Shown here piece by piece: positions 6,352 to 9,487 of a stretch of DNA of 9,487 bases; the first letter of the stretch is position 1, and each line of letters begins with the position of its first letter. Location of the stretch: assembly GCA_023391905.1 (NCBI GenBank), contig JAEWAD010000087.1:1-9487 (forward strand), written 5' to 3'. Origin of the DNA: Pseudomonadota bacterium (GTDB lineage: Bacteria > Pseudomonadota > Alphaproteobacteria > Rhizobiales > Kaistiaceae). The notes under the pieces were generated by a model. It had not been told where the DNA came from and made no database searches. It saw only the letters and a list, made by a program, of their open reading frames with translations. Position numbers and translations under genes: made by a program.

Positions 6352-7788
6352 TCACATCGCCTTCTCGACCGGCGGGATGATCCAGCTGCCGTTCAGGATC
6401 GACGGGTCGCTTTCATCCGGCCAGTAGAGGCGCATCATCAGGTAGAACTTGCCCTTTGGCGCCGGCAGCCAGTTCGACTCCTTGTCCTTCCCCGGCGAGC
6501 GGTGCTGGATCAGGATGTCGACGGAGCCGTCCGGATTGGTCTTCAGGTCCTGCCGCGCGCTGATCGAGTAGCGGTTGATCGGGTTTTCGACGAAGAAGTA
6601 CTGGTCGTTGTACATCGTGATCGACCAGAACCCCTTGACCGGCGGCAGCTGCCCCTTCTTGAAGGTCAGGACATAGTTCTCGCCGCCATTGTAGCCGCGC
6701 GAGAACAGGCCGCTGCCGTCCTTGAGCGAGGTCGGGTAGACCGCGTCCTGCGGCCGGTTGGCGCCGAGGCCGATCGCCGTGACGAGGGCGCGCTGGATGT
6801 AGTTGGTGCCGTAGAGGCCGGTCTTGGTGGTGAAGCCCCAGCCATTGACGTTCTGGATGTCGCCGTCGCTGAACTTGAAGTGCATCATGACGCGGTCGAA
6901 GGCGAGATCCGGCAGCCGCTTCTCGAAGGCCGGGTCGAACTTCGATTTGTCGAACTGGCCGGGCGCGATGCCGATGGCGGCGAATTTCTCGATCGCCGGG
7001 GCGTCGGCGGGGGCCGGCGGATTGGCCTTCATCAGCTCGCACAGCAGCGTGAAATATTCGGCCGCGCCCATGCGGTTGACCTGCTCGCGCACCGCCGTCT
7101 TCATGTCGATCGACGGATCGACCTTGCCGGCCGGCGGCGTGTAGGGCTTGCCCCAGGTCGAGAGCGGCTGCAGCTTGCAGGCGTCCTGGATCTTGTGCAC
7201 GGCGGCGTAGTCCTCCGGCGTGCCCTCGCAATAGATGCGGCCGAGCAGCCAGACGATGCTGGTCGGCGACTTGTATTCGGTCACCCCCTCCGGCAGCGTG
7301 CCGGACCAGCCCGGTCCGGTGATCGCGAAGGTCTGGCCCTTTTCCCCCGTGGTGCGCGAGCCCGGCACCTGGAAGACGTTGGTCCAGCCGTCGAGCATCG
7401 GGAACAGGAAGTAGCGGTCGCCCATGTCCGGGTACGCGAACACCCAGGGCTCGCTGCCGACGTCGATGAAGGCGGTGGTGTAGAGTGTGTCGGCGTTCGG
7501 CGCCGTCACGTCCTTGAATGAGGCGTCCGGATATTCCCGGAGCTTGATCAGCGTGCCCATCGGGGCGCGCGTGCCCTTCGGTTCCGCCACGTTGGTGATG
7601 ACGCGGCGCGTCATCTCCATCGTCACCAGCGGATAGCCGTAGATATAGGCCTCGACGCCGGTCCAGAATTCGTCCGAGCCGGCGAAGGCATCGCTGAGCG
7701 GGCCGTCGAGGGCCTTGGCGGGCGAGATCGCGGCCGAGCCCAGGAGGCCGAGGCCGAGCATGCTCGCGGTGCGACGCGTGATGTCCAT
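6352..7788 (-). CDS. Exported DUF1254/DUF1214 domain protein
   Basis: A protein of 478 residues. Its N-terminus, MDITRRTASMLGLGLLGSAA, has paired arginines and a hydrophobic core, resembling a Tat signal, though the motif after RR is not ideal; cleavage is likely near residue 26. The DUF1254 part runs from about 44 to 170, with AYIYGYPLVTMEMTRR (47-62) and PNADTLYTTAFIDVG (97-111). The DUF1214 part covers about 350-465, with VKGFWSITMYND (384-395), FVENPINRYSIS (399-410) and NWLPAPKGKFYLMMRLYWP (439-457). Length and order match the full two-domain family. I know of no settled function for the family. ATG 7788 has AAGGAG seven bases upstream; the extension to 7905 merely reads the preceding gene's tail in another frame. 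It lies 16 bases after the Pro/Tyr-rich protein gene, which implies co-transcription. Confidence 0.9.
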   Translation of the reverse strand: MDITRRTASMLGLGLLGSAAISPAKALDGPLSDAFAGSDEFWTGVEAYIYGYPLVTMEMTRRVITNVAEPKGTRAPMGTLIKLREYPDASFKDVTAPNADTLYTTAFIDVGSEPWVFAYPDMGDRYFLFPMLDGWTNVFQVPGSRTTGEKGQTFAITGPGWSGTLPEGVTEYKSPTSIVWLLGRIYCEGTPEDYAAVHKIQDACKLQPLSTWGKPYTPPAGKVDPSIDMKTAVREQVNRMGAAEYFTLLCELMKANPPAPADAPAIEKFAAIGIAPGQFDKSKFDPAFEKRLPDLAFDRVMMHFKFSDGDIQNVNGWGFTTKTGLYGTNYIQRALVTAIGLGANRPQDAVYPTSLKDGSGLFSRGYNGGENYVLTFKKGQLPPVKGFWSITMYNDQYFFVENPINRYSISARQDLKTNPDGSVDILIQHRSPGKDKESNWLPAPKGKFYLMMRLYWPDESDPSILNGSWIIPPVEKAM

Positions 7789-7804
7789 GGTCGTTTCTCC
7801 TTGA

Positions 7805-8458
7805 TCAATAGGGCCGATAAGGCGGGTAGTAAGGATAGGGCGCGTAGGGCGGATAGGGATAAGGCGCCGGGTAGCGATAGGCCGCCCCCGCCGCCGCGCC
7901 GGCATAGAAGGCGCCGCGATAGGCGGTGCGCCGCGCCGCGCCGGCGAAGGACAGCGGCGTCAGCGGCATGCCGATGATGTCGATGAACACCGAGGCCGGG
8001 CCGTCCGCATTGCCGAGGTCGCCCTCGAGCACCGCCACGTCGAACACGATGTCGGCGCCGTTCGCCTTCGGGGTCATCAGCGTCACCACCGCGTCCTTGA
8101 CGGTGCCGCCCGCCTTGTCGAACACCGACACGGTGGCGTTCGGCGGATCCTTGGCGAAGCTGTCGGAGCCTTCCGCCCATTCCTCAAGCAGATGGGCGGT
8201 GAGCGCGTGGCCGGCGGCGCGTACCGGCCGGTCGGCGAAGATGATGGCGTTCGGCGCCGCGCCGGTCAGCGTCAGCTTGCTGCCCTCGAGCTTGGCGCCG
8301 GCGGCGTTGAGCACGATCAGCGACGGCTCGATCTGCGTCTTGGAACTGCCGCCGATCGTCTTCTGGGCCGGTGCCTGGATCGCGTCCTGCGCCAGGGCCG
8401 CCGGTGCGGCGACGACGGCGCAGCAAAGTGCCGCCGCCGACAGGAAGTTTCGCATCAT
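7805..8458 (-). CDS. Secreted protein of unknown function with Pro/Tyr-rich C-terminal tail
   Basis: A 217-residue exported protein. The signal peptide is about residues 1-23 (MMRNFLSAAALCCAVVAAP, ending ALA before QD). The central part (about 40-172) contains IIFADRPVRAAGH (72-84), SFAKDPPNATVSVFD (100-114), VAVLEGDL (141-148) and SVFIDIIGMPLTPLS (156-170). I recall this arrangement from unnamed proteins encoded beside DUF1254 genes, but I cannot give a family name. After an alanine/glycine stretch, the last 24 residues (194-217) are almost only Tyr and Pro with a few Ala and Arg, in YPYPPY-like repeats. Two ATGs are in tandem (8458, 8455); a GGGAG lies seven bases before the first, which is therefore used. 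The gene follows the small helical protein by 42 bases. Confidence 0.85.
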   Translation of the reverse strand: MMRNFLSAAALCCAVVAAPAALAQDAIQAPAQKTIGGSSKTQIEPSLIVLNAAGAKLEGSKLTLTGAAPNAIIFADRPVRAAGHALTAHLLEEWAEGSDSFAKDPPNATVSVFDKAGGTVKDAVVTLMTPKANGADIVFDVAVLEGDLGNADGPASVFIDIIGMPLTPLSFAGAARRTAYRGAFYAGAAAGAAYRYPAPYPYPPYAPYPYYPPYRPY

Positions 8459-8500
8459 GGTCGGTCTCCCTCGGACTTCCCTCGAAGCGGTACGGCCGCC

Positions 8501-8851
8501 TCATCCGTCGGACCCTGGGGGGCGCCCGATCGTCGCGATCCGCGCATGGCGCAGTTCGCCGTCGATTTCCTTCAGGGCGCAGCGCACGAAGCCGAGCCAT
8601 TCCAGCCGCCGTTCGGCGCGTAGCGGCTCGTCGAGCCGGTCCACCGCCGAGAGTGCCGCCTCGGCGATCGCCAGCTCCTCGCAAATGTCGCGAAAGCGCT
8701 CGCTCGCCTGCGCCAGGCCCCGGATCTCGGCCTCCCTGGCCGGAAAGTGGCGGATGGCGGCGAGAACTCCGTCTCCCCCGTCCCCCGCCGCATCCCAGCC
8801 CGCCGTCTCCGCGCCCGCCCGTTCCGGGCCTGCCCAATTCGTGCCTGCCAT
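8501..8851 (-). CDS. Small hypothetical helical protein, first gene of the exported-protein operon
   Basis: A protein of 116 residues, family not recognised. Residues 1-28 are rich in Gly and Ala and probably disordered. Residues 29-104 are highly charged and predicted to be helical, with FPAREAEIRGLAQASERFR (36-54), ICEELAIAEAAL (56-67) and RRLEWLGFVRCALKEIDGEL (81-100), which suggests an antiparallel helical hairpin. There is no signal peptide or membrane segment, so it is likely cytoplasmic, unlike the next three products. ATG 8851 has GGAG six bases upstream. The open frame continues to 9430, but that part is antisense to the plus-strand regulator gene and is rejected. Being first in the operon and closest to the shared promoter region, it may have a regulatory or accessory role; this is speculation. 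Confidence 0.7.
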   Translation of the reverse strand: MAGTNWAGPERAGAETAGWDAAGDGGDGVLAAIRHFPAREAEIRGLAQASERFRDICEELAIAEAALSAVDRLDEPLRAERRLEWLGFVRCALKEIDGELRHARIATIGRPPGSDG

Positions 8852-8959
8852 GTCGAACTCCAGATCGCCTGTCGTTCTTCCCCTGGTCACGCAGCAGCTA
8901 TAGTGTGCGGTGGCGCTGTCGCTGCGTAAGCTTACGCGGCATTGGGGGTAACAAACGCG
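8852..8959. promoter_or_regulatory. Divergent promoter region between the exported-protein operon and the regulator gene
   Basis: A spacer of 108 bases between divergent start codons. The least GC-rich point is around 8898-8904, where TATAGT (8899-8904, plus strand) or TATAGC (8902-8897, minus strand) could serve as a -10 element. No good -35 partner is visible for either. The palindrome at 8924-8937 lies within this spacer. Confidence 0.45.
8924..8937. promoter_or_regulatory. Perfect 14-base palindrome, candidate operator
   Basis: The sequence gcgtaagcttacgc is a perfect palindrome without spacer. Two further flanking base pairs extend it to 20 bases with one mismatched pair (8921-8940). 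It lies 22 bases before the regulator gene's start and 72 bases from the operon's first start, between the divergent genes, so a dimeric regulator bound there could act on both sides. No regulator family was assigned to it. Confidence 0.5.
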
Positions 8960-9487
8960 ATGCGGAGCTGGTTTGCCGCCATGACGGTGCGCCGCGCGGA
9001 CACTGCCGCCGCCTTGCCGTCGGACGGCTCGACGCCCGGCGGCGGCGTGGCGACGCCGGCGTCGGAGCCGACGCCCGAGGCGATCCGGGCGGCGCTCGAC
9101 CAGGTCTTGCAGAGCGCCGGATTCGACGCCCCGGCGCGCGCCCGCCGCTTCCTCGCCTATATCGTCGACGAGACGCTGGCCGGGCGGGCCGAGCGCATCA
9201 AGGCCTACTCGATCGCTACCGACGTGTTCGGTCGCGGCGCCAATTTCGACGCCCATTCGGATCCGATCGTGCGGCTCGAGGCCGGACGCCTGCGCCGCGC
9301 GCTGGAGCAGTACTACCAGTCGGCCGGCCGCGACGATCCGATCGTCATCTCGATCCCGAAGGGCGCCTACGTGCCCGAATTCGCCGCACGACCGCGGGCC
9401 GAGGCGCCGGCGCCGGAGGTGGCCGCTCAAGGGCGGGCTCCGTGGGCGGCGCGCCTCGCCGGGCTCGGCGCCGTCGCGGTGGTGGGG
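8960..9487 (+). CDS. N-terminal part of a signalling protein (putative adenylate-cyclase/TPR-type regulator), C-terminus off window
   Basis: Partial gene: 176 codons are present and the frame is open at the right edge. After a Pro/Ala/Ser-rich leader (1-38), residues 39-142 form a compact domain: ARRFLAYIVDETLAGR (61-76), IKAYSIATDVFGR (80-92), FDAHSDPIVRLEAGRLRRAL (96-115) and DDPIVISIPKGAYVPEF (125-141). From memory, alphaproteobacterial proteins annotated as adenylate cyclase or TPR proteins carry this domain before a membrane helix. The VRLEAGRLRRAL helix and the following strand pair suggest a winged-helix-like DNA or partner-binding fold, which is inference. A hydrophobic segment starts at about 163 and would be the membrane helix. 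ATG 8960 is the first start; a G-run lies about ten bases upstream. An alternative ATG is at 8981. Cyclase activity cannot be judged from what is present. Confidence 0.8.
   Translation, partial: MRSWFAAMTVRRADTAAALPSDGSTPGGGVATPASEPTPEAIRAALDQVLQSAGFDAPARARRFLAYIVDETLAGRAERIKAYSIATDVFGRGANFDAHSDPIVRLEAGRLRRALEQYYQSAGRDDPIVISIPKGAYVPEFAARPRAEAPAPEVAAQGRAPWAARLAGLGAVAVVG

Noticed and set aside
6313..7521. Plus-strand open frame of 402 codons opposite the DUF1254 gene
   Set aside because: Antisense shadow of a well-supported exported protein; its composition is Arg/Val/Asp/Glu-rich and without motifs.
8852..9430. N-terminal extension of the small helical protein across the divergent gene
   Set aside because: It runs antisense to the conserved N-terminal domain of the plus-strand regulator and is Arg-rich. 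ATG 8851 has its own ribosome binding site.
1..9487. tRNA, rRNA, CRISPR array, insertion sequence or phage genes
   Set aside because: No cloverleaf, spaced direct repeats, transposase motifs or terminal inverted repeats were seen; base composition is uniform and coding density is high.

Overview
The window is dense, high-GC bacterial chromosome. Codon use, gene content (DUF2934, DUF2721, HdeA-type and DUF1254/DUF1214 proteins, and a putative adenylate-cyclase/TPR-type regulator) and the lack of AT-rich islands suggest an alphaproteobacterium, probably of the order Hyphomicrobiales. This placement rests on recognising protein families by eye, not on a database search. No rRNA, tRNA, CRISPR array, insertion sequence or phage gene was seen.

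Region 1 (1-4881, minus strand) is a five-gene ABC importer operon of the nickel/peptide/opine class, read from right to left: substrate-binding protein (4881-3298), first permease (3199-2192), second permease (2195-1338), first ATPase (1332-520) and second ATPase (527 to beyond the left edge). The last four genes overlap or nearly touch and look translationally coupled. The binding-protein gene is separated from them by 98 bases holding two strong tandem hairpins without a U-tract, a layout that would favour excess binding protein over membrane components. Several sequence details, such as the binding protein's WGRYG and HGHGW motifs and LSGGMARR in one ATPase, recall the metal or metallophore branch of the family more than plain dipeptide importers. 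The substrate cannot be fixed from sequence alone.

Region 2 (4882-5947) holds the divergent leader between the importer and a small DUF2934 protein (5101-5301, plus), then a convergent three-helix DUF2721 membrane protein (5859-5425, minus). A GC-rich hairpin at 5911-5942 closes the operon to its right.

Region 3 (5948-8851, minus strand) is a compact four-gene unit: an unrecognised small helical protein, a secreted protein with a proline/tyrosine-rich tail, a large exported DUF1254/DUF1214 protein, and a periplasmic HdeA-family chaperone-like protein. Three of the four products carry export signals, so this looks like an envelope-function or stress operon of unknown role.

Region 4 (8852-9487) has a 108-base divergent spacer with a perfect 14-base palindrome, then the start of a plus-strand gene for a signalling-type protein cut by the window edge. 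Its N-terminal domain is of the kind found ahead of a membrane helix and TPR or cyclase modules. The most interesting hypothesis is that this regulator and the exported-protein operon form one envelope-sensing module.
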